Below, piece by piece: positions 17,391 to 26,865 of a DNA stretch of 64,000 nucleotides. The stretch covers positions 62,001 to 126,000 of the forward strand of contig NZ_JBFNXH010000012.1 of assembly GCF_040812395.1 (NCBI RefSeq). The letters are read 5' to 3'. The number at the start of each line of letters is the position of its first letter. Position 1 is the first letter of the stretch. The position numbers and the translations under genes were made by a program. Below the pieces are notes generated by a model. It was not told the origin of the DNA and ran no database searches. It was given only the letters and a program-made list of their open reading frames with translations. Source of the DNA: Paenibacillus_E sp040812395. GTDB lineage: Bacteria; Bacillota; Bacilli; Paenibacillales; NBRC-103111.

Positions 17391-18755
17391 ATGAAACAAT
17401 TACATGTTCTTAAAACTGCGCGCGCAGTCGCTTTATCCGCCGTTCTTTTATCCTCTGTTTCTGCATTTGGCCCATCTGCTTTGGCTGCTGACTCGAACGC
17501 TGGCGGTTCCTCTAGCGCCTATCAACAATTCTTGCAGGACAACTATCATGTCAGCTTGTCCAAATCTTTATCCAAAGGCGATTTCGTGAACGCCGTGGAC
17601 CGAATCCTTAAATTGGAAGCCAAAAACGGAGAGAACAAGTTCACCGACTTGCAGAAAGACAGCCCCTACTATAAGGCAGCAACTGCACTTCTTGAAAAGG
17701 GCATTCTGACCGACAGCAAGCTGCAGGCGGACCAGCCCTTATCCGAGCTGCAAGCCACGTTCATTGCGGTGAAGGCAGCCGGCCTGAAAGAGCTCGCGTA
17801 TACATATCCGAGCGATAAGATTAAAACCGCATTAGCTAAGATCGGAATTAATTACGATAGTGAGAGCCAACTGTCCCTCCAAGCTGCCCAAGAGCTTGCA
17901 GCGGCAATAGACACAGGTCTCCTGACATCCGAACAGCAATCAGCCTTTAAACCGGATGCCGCTGCGACGGATCGTTTCGCCAATAATTTGTTAGTTCAAA
18001 TTCTTACTTTTCAAGGTCAGTATAAACATTACATCGGAACCACGGCCGACGCGGATATTTTCCGGAAAGTTAATGAAGCTTGGCAAACGGAAGACCTCAT
18101 TGCAGCAAGCGAGTTGCGGGCTGTCTTTGACGAAGCGCTGAAAAAGAATTTAGTGACGGGGTACAATTTGAAGGATACGCGGTTTGATGCGAATTTCGAT
18201 AAAAAGCTGTCACTGACCTATGGTCATTCCGACATTACGCATGCAATCCAATTAATCGGGCTGCTGCGCAGCGAGGGCATTCAGGCGAAGGTGCAGCTTG
18301 AACCGAAAACGTCCGCATTCATTTATTTGAAGGAGTGGGGAGAGCCTACACAAACCGATGATTACCAAGTTGTCCAAATCGAGAACGGCAACTACATTGC
18401 TTACGCGAAGGAATACGATATCGAATTCGAATTTGACAATGCGCAGCAGAAGAACCGATTCCAACAAGTTATTTTCAAGTATGCCAAAAAAGACAGCAAA
18501 GATCAGACAGGCCTCATTTACGCCGCTTGGTGGCAGCCTCTTTATTATTCCTTAACCACCATTCCGGACTACAAAGAAATTGCCAACAACAAAATTACCA
18601 AAGGTCACTATTACGCCCAATCCTTCTCGCTCAGTGACAAATCGGCCGACGTTGTGAATGGCATCAAAAAAATAAACCCGGCACTCGACGTGGAATCGTA
18701 CAAGTTCTGGGTGGATGAACCGTTCTACAATTATTTGCTTGGTGATTATAAATAA
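17391..18755 (+). CDS. Secreted protein with S-layer-homology-like N-terminus
   Basis: A 454-residue exported protein. It has a signal peptide (hydrophobic core about 10-25, cleavage near SALAADS). Residues about 45-125 resemble degenerate SLH repeats (FTDLQKDSPYYKAATALLEK, then a second LSELQATFIAVKAAGL). SLH modules bind pyruvylated secondary cell wall polymers. The C-terminal two thirds matches no family I know and is rich in aromatic residues (AAWWQPLYYS). Ribosome site GGAGGTG is 8 nt upstream. It is monocistronic with its own promoter. A cell-surface role is likely; its activity is unknown. Confidence 0.8.
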   Translation: MKQLHVLKTARAVALSAVLLSSVSAFGPSALAADSNAGGSSSAYQQFLQDNYHVSLSKSLSKGDFVNAVDRILKLEAKNGENKFTDLQKDSPYYKAATALLEKGILTDSKLQADQPLSELQATFIAVKAAGLKELAYTYPSDKIKTALAKIGINYDSESQLSLQAAQELAAAIDTGLLTSEQQSAFKPDAAATDRFANNLLVQILTFQGQYKHYIGTTADADIFRKVNEAWQTEDLIAASELRAVFDEALKKNLVTGYNLKDTRFDANFDKKLSLTYGHSDITHAIQLIGLLRSEGIQAKVQLEPKTSAFIYLKEWGEPTQTDDYQVVQIENGNYIAYAKEYDIEFEFDNAQQKNRFQQVIFKYAKKDSKDQTGLIYAAWWQPLYYSLTTIPDYKEIANNKITKGHYYAQSFSLSDKSADVVNGIKKINPALDVESYKFWVDEPFYNYLLGDYK

Positions 18756-18766
18756 GCATCTTGGCA

Positions 18767-18805
18767 GTGAGAGGGTGGACCCATCGGTCCCCCTTTTATT
18801 TTTTT
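18767..18805 (+). terminator. Probable terminator after the SLH-like gene
   Basis: GGGTGGACC and GGTCCCCC form an imperfect stem with loop CATC, followed by TTTTATTTTTTT. Confidence 0.6.
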
Positions 18806-18815
18806 GTCTTAAACT

Positions 18816-20333
18816 TCAACGACAATTTTCCTTCGGATGAGAATCCCGATATTGCCCTGGCGTAACGCCGGTGAACTTCTTAAATATTTTAAAAAAATGG
18901 CCCGGATTCTCGTAGCCAACCATGCTCGCCACTTTACTGAAAGCGATATCCGAATCCAAATCTATGATTGCCTTCGCTTTGTTCGTCCGGTAAGTATGCA
19001 GATAGCGAATAAATGTAACTCCCATCTCTTTTTTAAATAAAATGCTCACATAATTGGGATGTAAGTAAACAACATCAGCTATCCGTTCAAGGGAAATATC
19101 CGTCGCGTAGTAATTGGAAATATAATTCAATATTTTCGTGATGCTATCCGAATAATTCGCCTTGCTCCTTGCCTTGCCAAGATCATGAGAGACCGCTGAA
19201 ATGACCGCATCCATTCGATGATACAAGGCCTCTTCATTTGAGATTTGATGCAATTTGGCAGCTTGCCTGCCTATCAACGTTTCAGCGCTTATTCCTAAAT
19301 TCTGCATATAGATGCTCATTTCTGATAATATTTCTGCATACACACTTTTCAATGTTTCAGCATCATTCTTACTTCCGGCAATCTGCTTATGAACGTAGGA
19401 CTGTATATAAACGCTGGCTTCCGACGCATGGTTTGCATTCAGCAACGCATCCATTCCCTTGCGCCAATTGTCGTCATCCTTAGGCTTCCCGCTAACGGCG
19501 GGCTGTGGAAGGACATCGCTGGGTACATGTTTATTATAGAACAAGTTTCTCTCCGCCTTGCCGTACAGCTCGTTCAATTGCTGCAGATCAACCATATCTT
19601 GATATAGACCGATGTCACAGCGCATGTCGCCAACCAGGGCAACGAGGAGGCTCTCGCTCAAATCCACGAACTCATCATCCCGCAATAGGGCAGGCAGATT
19701 ACATAAGAATATGCACTGCTTTTTGTAAGAGGTTACGAAATCATAGAAAACCCCATTCTCCGGCAATGACTCTCTAGCTAACTCCCGAACGGCATCCGCT
19801 TGAGCCGCATCCATGACCTGTAAAATAATCATTAAATTGCAAGGGTAAGGAAATAAGGTTTGGGCTGTGCTCCCCTGGAACATCGCTTCCTCGTAAGGAA
19901 TGTTGTATAAAATCATTTCCCGCACTTTGGCCAATTCTTGTTCGCGCGCTTTGAGCTTCTCCAGCTCCATATCCTTGGAGACTTTGCCCAAAATCGCCAT
20001 CAGTTCTTCCTTATTCACCGGCTTCAATAAATAGTCGATTGTTTGAAGACGAATCGCTTTACGCGCTAATTCGAAATCATCATACCCCGTTAAAATGACG
20101 AGCCTTTTGCACAGCCCTTTGTTTTGCACAGACGCAATCAATTCAAAGCCATTCATCTCAGGCATATAAATGTCGGTGATGATCAGATCCGGCTGAAAGG
20201 ATTCCAGCTGCTCGAGAGCATCCATACCGTCCAGCGAGCTTCGGATGTCGGTCATGTAAGGGTATTCTTGCTTGATGATGTTCGTCAAGCCTTTTAAAAT
20301 TAACGGTTCGTCATCGACGATTAGAATGTTCAC
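18816..20333 (-). CDS. Response regulator with AraC-type output (YesN family)
   Basis: Cytoplasmic regulator of 505 residues. It has a receiver domain (1-120) with the DDE acidic cluster and phospho-acceptor Asp in ITDIYMPEM (about 55). A middle region of about 250 residues follows, then an AraC/XylS double helix-turn-helix at the C-terminus (YYATDISLERIADVVYLHPN, then KVASMVGYENPGHFFKIFKK). The start is GTG 20333, with AAGGAGG 8 nt upstream. Such regulators normally pair with a YesM-type kinase and control sugar ABC transporters. Here the kinase gene is reduced to a C-terminal remnant, so this intact regulator has lost its local partner. Confidence 0.9.
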   Translation of the reverse strand: MNILIVDDEPLILKGLTNIIKQEYPYMTDIRSSLDGMDALEQLESFQPDLIITDIYMPEMNGFELIASVQNKGLCKRLVILTGYDDFELARKAIRLQTIDYLLKPVNKEELMAILGKVSKDMELEKLKAREQELAKVREMILYNIPYEEAMFQGSTAQTLFPYPCNLMIILQVMDAAQADAVRELARESLPENGVFYDFVTSYKKQCIFLCNLPALLRDDEFVDLSESLLVALVGDMRCDIGLYQDMVDLQQLNELYGKAERNLFYNKHVPSDVLPQPAVSGKPKDDDNWRKGMDALLNANHASEASVYIQSYVHKQIAGSKNDAETLKSVYAEILSEMSIYMQNLGISAETLIGRQAAKLHQISNEEALYHRMDAVISAVSHDLGKARSKANYSDSITKILNYISNYYATDISLERIADVVYLHPNYVSILFKKEMGVTFIRYLHTYRTNKAKAIIDLDSDIAFSKVASMVGYENPGHFFKIFKKFTGVTPGQYRDSHPKENCR

Positions 20334-20346
20334 ACGTTTCGCCTCC

Positions 20347-20957
20347 TTACGACGCTTGCCTCTCCTGCTTTTTTAGTTTCATGGTACACGTCGTTCCATA
20401 CCCCTCCCGGCTTTCCAGGTATAAGCCCGAACCCGTGCCATAGTAGGCTTTTATCCGTTCATGCACATTATAAATACCGAATCCGCCTTCATTGTAAAAT
20501 TTGCCATTGGCCTGGGTGTGAAGCGCTATTTTTCGTTTATCTATCGTAAAGTCCGGCGCATACTGCGCAATCAGACTGTTCCAGTCATAGCTCATTTTGT
20601 TAGTCGAGAGCCGGGACAATTCCTTATCCGTGAAAACCAGCTCAGGCAAATTGTTGGAAGCAATCCGAAACGGCAATTCTCGTTCATCGGATGAAATTGT
20701 AATGTTTAATTTCACGCCAGTTCTGCGCGTGATCTCCTCCGGAGTCGTTCCACTCCAATCCGTCATAGGCCACCATGGGAAATCATCAACGAGCATGCTC
20801 ATTTCTACGGGATCGCTTTGTCCTGGTCTGGCGGGAGGCAATGGATGCGTGCCATGCCGGCAAGCTGCAGCTCGGAACTATCGCATACTGCACTAAGCGA
20901 AACTAGCTGGAAGAGGACAAGTACACCCACAAATGTTCTTCTTTTCCGGCTGTTCAT
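20347..20957 (-). pseudogene. Fused remnant: ABC sugar-binding lipoprotein N-terminus joined to YesM-type kinase C-terminus
   Basis: ATG 20957, behind GGGAGGAGGG, opens a lipoprotein signal (VSLSAVC). That frame stops after about 50 codons. Another frame continues with text typical of a CUT1 binding lipoprotein (EMSMLVDDFPWW, GTTPEEITRRTGVKLNITIS, then LPELVFTDKE). Without interruption it then becomes the end of a histidine kinase ATPase domain (GFGIYNVHERIKAYYG, GYGTTCTMKL). So there is at least one frameshift plus a large deletion that removed most of the binding protein and most of the kinase. Not expected to be functional. Confidence 0.85.
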
Positions 20958-21053
20958 CCGTTCCCTCCTCCCGGATTTCTTCGATTCACAGGTGAAAACG
21001 TTATCAGTTAAATTATAGTAAAAAATGTAAGATTCGTCCAGTTCACGAAAATA

Positions 21054-21087
21054 TGCACTGGAGAATTTGTTCCTCTTCTCCAGTGCA
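21054..21087 (-). terminator. Hairpin, probable terminator after permease remnants
   Basis: A perfect 12-bp stem (TGCACTGGAGAA with TTCTCCAGTGCA) has a 10-nt loop. On the minus strand it is followed by ATATTTTC, a weak T run. Confidence 0.6.
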
Positions 21088-21098
21088 ATAAGTGAGTT

Positions 21099-21338
21099 TC
21101 AATGCGTCACCGCAGAGAAAATCGTAATGGTCGCCAAAATCGGCGTGATGAGCGGAAAAACAATGCTTCTAAACAATCTCAGATAGCCCGCTCCGTCCAT
21201 GGCTGCTGATTCCTCCAGCGATGGCGAAAGTGATTCGATGAATGTTTTGACCAGAATAATGTTAAAGGGCGCAATGATCGTGGGGAGCACATAACCCAGA
21301 AAGGCAGAAGCCCCGACGGTTAACATGGTGCCAATCAC
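21099..21338 (-). pseudogene. Truncated CUT1-type ABC permease (second subunit) remnant
   Basis: Only 79 codons remain of a gene that is normally about 290 codons. The recognisable permease coupling region is FIESLSPSLEESAAMDGAGY followed by LRLFRSIVFPLITPILATIT. The N-terminal helices are shortened (GTMLTVGASAFLGYVLP) and the C-terminal half is missing after FSAVTH. It overlaps the preceding truncated permease by 4 nt. Deletion remnant, not functional. Confidence 0.85.
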
Positions 21339-22270
21339 CGTTCGGCTAATACAATCGATTTCAGCATCGAGACAGCGGTTGCAAAAGGATAGTTGTTACT
21401 GAAGGCGATGTTGTAAACGTACAGATCCAACACTTCGATGGTGTCCTTATTCATCGGGTTTTGAAAGGCGAAGTACTGTTCGATGCCATTGTTGATAAAG
21501 TTTCCGATGGAAAGCAGCAGCAGCACGAAATACGTTGGCAGGATGCCCGGCACGGTAATGTGCCAAATCTTTTTAAACCTCCCGGCGCCATCCACTTCCG
21601 CCGCTTCGTAAAGCTCCTGGTCGATACCGGTGATCGCCGCCAGATAGAGAATAGCGCCCCATCCGAGGCTCTTCCATAAATACCAGAGAATCATCGGTCC
21701 CCATACATTTTGGTTGGACGCCAGAAAGTTAACGCCTTTATCCATGATGCCAAGCTGAACGAGCAGATGATTAACGAGTCCGTTGTCCACCGACAACAGC
21801 GCAAAAGCCAAGGAATAGACGAGAATCCAGCTAATAAAATTAGGGATTGTTGTGAGCGTTTGCACCACTTTACGGTATCGGGCCGATTTCACTTCGGACA
21901 ATAGGATCGCATAGACCGCAGGCAAAAAAGAGACAACCATGCCTAATGCGCTCATCGCCAGCGTATTTTTCAGCACACGCAGCACTTCGGCTGTTTGGGT
22001 CGGACTGGCTGCCATCGATTTGAACCATTTCAACCCGACGAATGGCGTTTTGGAAAGCGGGATTCCCGGGAAATAATCGTAGAACGCATAGATCCATCCG
22101 CTTAACGGCAAGTACGAGAACACGAAGGTCAACAGCAGAAAAGGCAGAGCCATGAAAAATAATTTATATTTATTCGGCAGTCCGCCTCTTCTGCTTTTTC
22201 CGCTTTTTGAGATGGTCCCCTTCCTTTCTAGCGTTTCTGAGCGTGCTGGCATGTCGCTGTCTCCTCCCAA
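21335..22270 (-). pseudogene. CUT1-type ABC permease (LplB-like), C-terminally truncated
   Basis: A 311-residue frame matching the first permease of oligosaccharide transporters of the LplB type: LSGWIYAFYDYFPGIPL, TIPNFISWILVYSLA, then the coupling loop YEAAEVDGAGRFKKIWHITV. The family normally continues after SMLKSIV with a last membrane helix. Here the frame ends LAER and runs into the next remnant, so the final helix is lost. It might still be inserted in the membrane, but its partner permease and binding protein are broken. I class it as a pseudogene in a decaying operon. Confidence 0.7.
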
Positions 22271-22387
22271 TAATGCCTTACATTTTCGATGCGGCTAATG
22301 GTGTTTCTATCATAAATGGTTTTGGTTTCCCATGTAATGCTCATTTTTAAGGTTGCTTGTGCTCATTTTTTATATGTTTATGGGCGG

Positions 22388-22660
22388 AAGATCACCGCAA
22401 GCTTCGCAAGAAAATCGAGGAGGTGCTGCCGGACCGCCTATTCCCCATGCACAGCGATACCGATGGAACTACGAGGCCTTATTCCACGGCAACGTCCCTT
22501 TTCTCCCCCTGAAGCGGAACTAGGGTGCGTTAAATGAGTGAAAACGTGACTAACCCCCGCATTTCCTGCTCATAAGGCACTGTCGTTCCGCGAAATGTGC
22601 CTACAACCGAAATTACCACCTCTCAACGCATCTACGTTCCGCTCACCCCTGCAAAAAGAC
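22388..22660. repeat. Dispersed F-F-R-R repeat element, copy A
   Basis: Two forward words (22463, 22514) and two inverted words (22571, 22622) of the GGAACTACGGTGCGTTA family, spaced 51, 57 and 51 bp. The left flank (CCGCAAGCTTCGCAAGAAAA) and the ACGTCCCTTTTCTCCCCCT spacer are shared with copies at 25.0 and 31.0 kb. No credible coding region lies inside. Confidence 0.88.
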
Positions 22661-22896
22661 GATCTCTCGCAGATCGAAGTGGTTTTCCAATGCTCCGAAC
22701 CGCTATGGTGCTTCCGGACATCTACATCCATCCTGTCAAATGCGCGTACCACACGATGCGTGTGGTATCTCCTCCACTCCAAGAGCTCGCCAAACACACA
22801 TACCTGACGTCATATGCTTTCTGGCGTGCCAAAAAATAAGCATAGCCTCAACAGCTCTCGCTGCGTGGACTATGCTTATCTTGATACGAATCTATA

Positions 22897-23970
22897 TTAG
22901 TTCCAGTTCAACTTGACTTCATGTCCGGTTCGCGATGATTCGTAAATGGCATCCAGCACCAGATTGTTCGTAAATCCGGTGATCGCCGAAGAAATCGGCT
23001 GTTTCTTCTCGCTGATGCAATCCAGGAAGTGACGGCTTAAGCGCAAGCGTTCGCCCTCGTCGTTGTCCGGCTTGCTTAGTTCTATCTCGAACGGACGGTC
23101 GAACTTCTCGGTGAGCAGCTTTCCTGTCGCTCCCCGGTAGCTGGCTCCTCCCTCAGCTCCCATCAGATGAATAAACGGCGTATTGTCCGTATCCATATGG
23201 ACCGCCCAGCTGACTTCAAGGGACAAGGTGCTGCCATTGTCCATTTTGATCAGAGCCGTAGCCAAATCTTCGACATCGTAAATGCCATTCCAATCGGGCT
23301 TTCCCCAATTGCCGATCCCTTTCTTGTGCGGGCCGAATTCCGCATAAGTTGCGCCATAGACGGACACCGGTTTGGGATTGCCCATCAAATACAGGGCAAG
23401 ATCCAGCATATGCACGCCAATGTCGATGAGCGGGCCGCCGCCGGATTGATCCATCCGGGTAAACCAGGTTCCCCAGCCGGGAATCCCTTTGCGGCGGAAC
23501 CAACCGGTTTTCGCTGTATAAATATGACCGAGCTCGCCTCGCTCGATTTGCTCTTTGATTTGCATCGGAACCGACTCAAAACGCATTTGATGGCCGACCA
23601 TCACAATGTTATCCGATGCTTCACTGGCTCTCAAAATCTGCCGGGCTGCGTCCGAGTTAATGCCCATTGGCTTTTCGAGCAGCACATGTTTGCCCGCTTC
23701 AATAGCTTGTACGGCATATGGCGCGTGAAATTGGTTCGGCACGCCGATAATGACCGCATCCACATCCGCACTTTGAATCAATTCCTCAGGCGTAGCCGCG
23801 ACTTTGGCGATACCGTGTTCCTTCGCTTTCGCCTCTGCGAGCGGCAAATAAGCATCCGTTATAGTCGTGATTTCACATCGATCGGCCAATTCCCCAAATT
23901 CCTTGATATGAACGCCGCCAATATTGCCCGCGCCAATAAGACCTAATCTAATTTTGTTTAACGATGCCAT
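22897..23970 (-). CDS. Gfo/Idh/MocA family NAD(P)-dependent oxidoreductase
   Basis: Cytoplasmic dehydrogenase of 357 residues, probably acting on a sugar or inositol derivative. It has Rossmann motif GLIGAGNIGGVHIKEF, the family motif LLEKPMG (EKP) near residue 100 and the C-terminal domain with GGPLIDIGVHMLDLALYLMG carrying the catalytic-type HMLD. ATG 23970 has GAAGGAGG upstream. It is divergent from an AraC-family regulator 113 bp away, the usual control arrangement. Substrate not predictable. Confidence 0.9.
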   Translation of the reverse strand: MASLNKIRLGLIGAGNIGGVHIKEFGELADRCEITTITDAYLPLAEAKAKEHGIAKVAATPEELIQSADVDAVIIGVPNQFHAPYAVQAIEAGKHVLLEKPMGINSDAARQILRASEASDNIVMVGHQMRFESVPMQIKEQIERGELGHIYTAKTGWFRRKGIPGWGTWFTRMDQSGGGPLIDIGVHMLDLALYLMGNPKPVSVYGATYAEFGPHKKGIGNWGKPDWNGIYDVEDLATALIKMDNGSTLSLEVSWAVHMDTDNTPFIHLMGAEGGASYRGATGKLLTEKFDRPFEIELSKPDNDEGERLRLSRHFLDCISEKKQPISSAITGFTNNLVLDAIYESSRTGHEVKLNWN

Positions 23971-24029
23971 ACTTTCTCCTCCTTCAGAATATCGGATATC
24001 TCGACTTTTATGGTAAAATAAATAGCGAC

Positions 24030-24043
24030 TGAAAGCGCTCCCC
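24030..24043. promoter_or_regulatory. Candidate cre (CcpA) site between divergent genes
   Basis: TGAAAGCGCTCCCC matches TGWAANCGNTNNCA except at the last base. It lies in the 113-bp promoter region shared by the oxidoreductase and AraC genes. Weak without a second line of evidence. Confidence 0.4.
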
Positions 24044-24083
24044 ATATTTCGAAAAACGTCCCACATTTTCGGAGGAATAAACG

Positions 24084-24947
24084 ATGACCTATTTTCCCGA
24101 TTATTTTAAAACATATCCGAACATGAACACGACTTCTCCGCTGCATCTCAGCCAAAATCGATTGGCGAATGGCTTCCGGGCGCATCGTCACGATTTTCTG
24201 GAGTTTTCCTATGTCGTAGAGGGCAGCGGTTCAGAAACGATCAACGATGCCCGCCATCCGATGGCGCCTGGTACCTTCACCTTTGTGCTGCCCTATCAGG
24301 TACATGAAATTTTTACCGATCCCGGAAGCACGCTCGTCTTATACAACTGCATGTTCAGCATGGACCTGCTTATGGAGCCTGGCCAGCATGACAGACTGTC
24401 GGAGCTTATTAACGACATGAACTTGCTTCCGCCCTACGCGAATTTCCAGGGAGCCAAACAAAATCGCATGCTTCAGCTGCTGGAAGATATGTTCAACGAA
24501 TATAAAGGCGATGACCTTTGGCGGAGAACCCTCCTGCAAGTCCGATTGAAAGAGATTCTGGTTCTCTTCGATCGCTGCCGAAGAAACGGAGCATGCGGAC
24601 AATATGAAGCGCCCAGCCAATCGAAGCCAAGCCCCTCCGTCTGGCCGATCATTCACTATATTCACCGAAATTATCAAGAGGATATCAGTTTAGCAGATCT
24701 GGCCGCCCAGTTTACAATGAGTGTGTCCCGGATCAGCGAAGTGATCAAGCAGACGACAGGGCAAACTTTCGTCCATTTCCTCCATGATTTGCGCCTGAGG
24801 CATGCATGCAGTCTGCTCGTCTCGACTGAAATGAGTGTGACCGAGATCGCCCTTGATGTCGGGTACGGATCGTACAAGACATTCTCCCGCATTTTCCGCG
24901 AATCGAAGGGCCTTGCGCCCAAAGATTATCGGAAGCAAAAAAGCTGA
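24084..24947 (+). CDS. AraC family transcriptional regulator (cupin + double HTH)
   Basis: A 287-residue regulator. The N-terminal cupin-like ligand domain contains RAHRHDFLEFSYVVEGSG. The C-terminal AraC double helix-turn-helix includes DISLADLAAQFTMSVSRISE and VTEIALDVGYGSYKTFSRIF. GGAGG lies 8 nt upstream of the ATG. It probably activates the divergent oxidoreductase gene in response to a sugar. Ends next to a dispersed repeat element. Confidence 0.92.
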   Translation: MTYFPDYFKTYPNMNTTSPLHLSQNRLANGFRAHRHDFLEFSYVVEGSGSETINDARHPMAPGTFTFVLPYQVHEIFTDPGSTLVLYNCMFSMDLLMEPGQHDRLSELINDMNLLPPYANFQGAKQNRMLQLLEDMFNEYKGDDLWRRTLLQVRLKEILVLFDRCRRNGACGQYEAPSQSKPSPSVWPIIHYIHRNYQEDISLADLAAQFTMSVSRISEVIKQTTGQTFVHFLHDLRLRHACSLLVSTEMSVTEIALDVGYGSYKTFSRIFRESKGLAPKDYRKQKS

Positions 24948-24957
24948 AAATGGCACA

Positions 24958-25275
24958 CGCCGCCTCCGCAAGCTTCGCAAGAAAACGTGTGACAGCCGCC
25001 ATTCGGCGGCGACACAACGTGCCCCCGAGGAGGTACTGCCGGACCGCCTATTCCCCATACACAGCGATATCGGCGGAACTACGATGCCTTATTCCACGGC
25101 AACGTCCCTTTTCTCCCCCTAAAGCGGAACTAGGGTGCGTTAAATGAGCGAAAACGTGCCTACAACCCAGCATTTCCTGCTCATAACGCACGGTAGTTCC
25201 GCGATACGTCCCTACAACCGAAAATACCACCGCATAACGCACCTACGTTCCGCTCACCCAGGCAAAAAGACGATC
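24958..25275. repeat. Dispersed F-F-R-R repeat element, copy B
   Basis: Forward words at 25073 and 25124, inverted words at 25182 and 25233; spacing 51, 58, 51 bp. It carries the same flank as copies A and C, plus an inserted stretch with GCCGCC ATTC GGCGGC dyad at about 24990-25020. It immediately follows the araC stop. Confidence 0.9.
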
Positions 25276-25313
25276 TATTGCAATCGAGACGGTAGGGGGG
25301 CCCTGATATATCA

Positions 25314-25352
25314 CCAAAAAAAACCTGCTCACCCAGGCAGGGCGAACAGGTT
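25314..25352 (-). terminator. Terminator of comFB
   Basis: On the minus strand CCTGTTCGCCC and GGGTGAGCAGG pair around TGCCT, followed by eight T residues. It ends the carboxypeptidase-amidase-comFB run. Confidence 0.8.
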
Positions 25353-25363
25353 ATTCATTCAGG

Positions 25364-25651
25364 TTATTCATTTATACCGTCTTCAATAGCATGGTTCTGG
25401 TTATGCTCTACGATGAGAGCAGCTCGCATTAACTCTTGCATAACGTCCGATTGAAGCTGTGTATTTAAATATAGGCTTTTCACAAATAGCTGCCCTTTTT
25501 GACTGGAAACGTATTTGGGAGGAATGTTGTTTAAGACGATTGCAATAATATCTTCATGACATTGATCGCAGTCGCATTTCAAATCGTAACTTTTTCGAAA
25601 TTCTTCAAACATATTGCCGACGATTGCCTCTACAGCGTTGACTACTCCCAT
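25364..25651 (-). CDS. comFB: ComFB family late competence protein
   Basis: Small cytoplasmic protein of 95 residues. It shows the ComFB pattern VVNAVEAIVGNMFEEF followed by the cysteine cluster LKCDCDQCHEDIIAIVLNNI and PPKYVSS. ComFB is encoded in the comF operon of Bacillus subtilis; its role is poorly known and the cysteines are thought to bind zinc. ATG 25651 is used because GGAGGAG lies 9 nt upstream; an ATG at 25669 would be part of that site. Here it follows a cell wall amidase rather than comFA/comFC. Confidence 0.85.
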   Translation of the reverse strand: MGVVNAVEAIVGNMFEEFRKSYDLKCDCDQCHEDIIAIVLNNIPPKYVSSQKGQLFVKSLYLNTQLQSDVMQELMRAALIVEHNQNHAIEDGINE

Positions 25652-25699
25652 TATGAATAACTCCTCCATCTATAAATCGCTTATCTCTGTATTAAAACA

Positions 25700-26815
25700 T
25701 TACCTAGAGGGGATATCAAGTGAAATCCACAACTTCCCCATCCACGTGTCGATGAAATACCATTCCTTCCACTTCCCTAAAGCTTGGACGTTCTGGGGGG
25801 TTAGGCCTCCAATTGGCGTTGGATCTAAGGGACTCCGGTACATGGATGTGTTGCTCTTAAGCTCCAGCTGTTTCTCCTGCAGCTCAACTTCAATTGGGGT
25901 TGAACCGCCATTTACCCAACGATCTCCGACCCAGGTGTGGATTTTACGCCAATTCCCCCAAGCGGATGACGCTCGCACGATCTGAGGTGACAGTGACAAG
26001 GTTGTCCGAATCATTTTACCGTTCGAAAGCTCATACAACCGGGTCGTTTCAGCTACATAGAGATTGGTTTCGCCTTCTGTTTCTTTGCCTTCCGCCTGCA
26101 CAGCTTCTGTTGCGTTAATTCCATTCGCAATCCCTTGCGCCAATGCATCCAAATAAGCCGCATCCGATAATTTTTCATCTTCTTGCGGATTCGTCATGAA
26201 GCCCATTTCCACCAAAATGGTCGGAACCTCGGACCAATTAAAACCGCTTAGGTCTGCACGCTGCACAGTGCCTCTGGATGCGGCCCCTGTTGCGCTTAAG
26301 GCCTCTTGCAATATCACTTGCGCAGCTTCCTTGCTTTTGGCAAAGACGCTCTGGCTTTGCACACTCGCCGCAGGATACAGTAACGAAATGCCCTCGGTGC
26401 TGGCAGAAGCATCCCCATCCGCATGGATACGGACGGCGAGATCTGCGTTCGCTTGGTTGCAAATGGTTGCTCTCTCTTTGTTAGAGAGATTCACATCATG
26501 GTTGTCGCGTGTCATCACGACTTGATAACCAAACGATTCCAGTTTTTCTTTAATCCGCACGGACGCTTCCAGGCTCAAGACATATTCCGGCTTTCTCGTT
26601 TTCACGCCTCTCGTGCCTGAAGATACCTTCTCTTTCATTTCCTTCGAGTTCGGCCCTAACGGTTCAAGCCCATTGTTTCCGTAGCGCTGATGACCCGGGT
26701 CCAGGCAAATGGTCTGCGCATGTTGGGCGTTTGCAAACGCCGCTGAACTGCATATACCGGCAAAAAAAACAACTAAAATTGCAATAACAAGTCCGCTTCG
26801 ACGCATAAGTACCAT
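25700..26815 (-). CDS. Secreted N-acetylmuramoyl-L-alanine amidase with two SH3-like repeats
   Basis: Exported zinc amidase of 371 residues that would cleave the lactyl-amide bond of peptidoglycan. After a signal peptide (ending near AAFANAQ) comes an Amidase_3 domain with zinc residues in ICLDPGHQ, a Glu in LSLEASVRI, His in VRIHADGD and catalytic Glu in ILVEMGFMTN. Two tandem C-terminal modules of about 75 residues end in KIHTWVGDRWVNG and FIDTWMGKLWIS. These modules recur in the next gene. ATG 26815 follows AAGGGGAG. It is probably co-transcribed with the carboxypeptidase 50 nt upstream. Confidence 0.9.
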   Translation of the reverse strand: MVLMRRSGLVIAILVVFFAGICSSAAFANAQHAQTICLDPGHQRYGNNGLEPLGPNSKEMKEKVSSGTRGVKTRKPEYVLSLEASVRIKEKLESFGYQVVMTRDNHDVNLSNKERATICNQANADLAVRIHADGDASASTEGISLLYPAASVQSQSVFAKSKEAAQVILQEALSATGAASRGTVQRADLSGFNWSEVPTILVEMGFMTNPQEDEKLSDAAYLDALAQGIANGINATEAVQAEGKETEGETNLYVAETTRLYELSNGKMIRTTLSLSPQIVRASSAWGNWRKIHTWVGDRWVNGGSTPIEVELQEKQLELKSNTSMYRSPLDPTPIGGLTPQNVQALGKWKEWYFIDTWMGKLWISLDIPSR

Positions 26816-26865
26816 GGCTTGACTCCCCTTCATGCTTTTAACATCCGCTATCAAAATTTGTCCGC

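Noticed and set aside
22316..22850. Small genes between the permease remnant and the oxidoreductase
   Set aside because: All frames run through repeat copy A without ribosome sites or recognisable domains.
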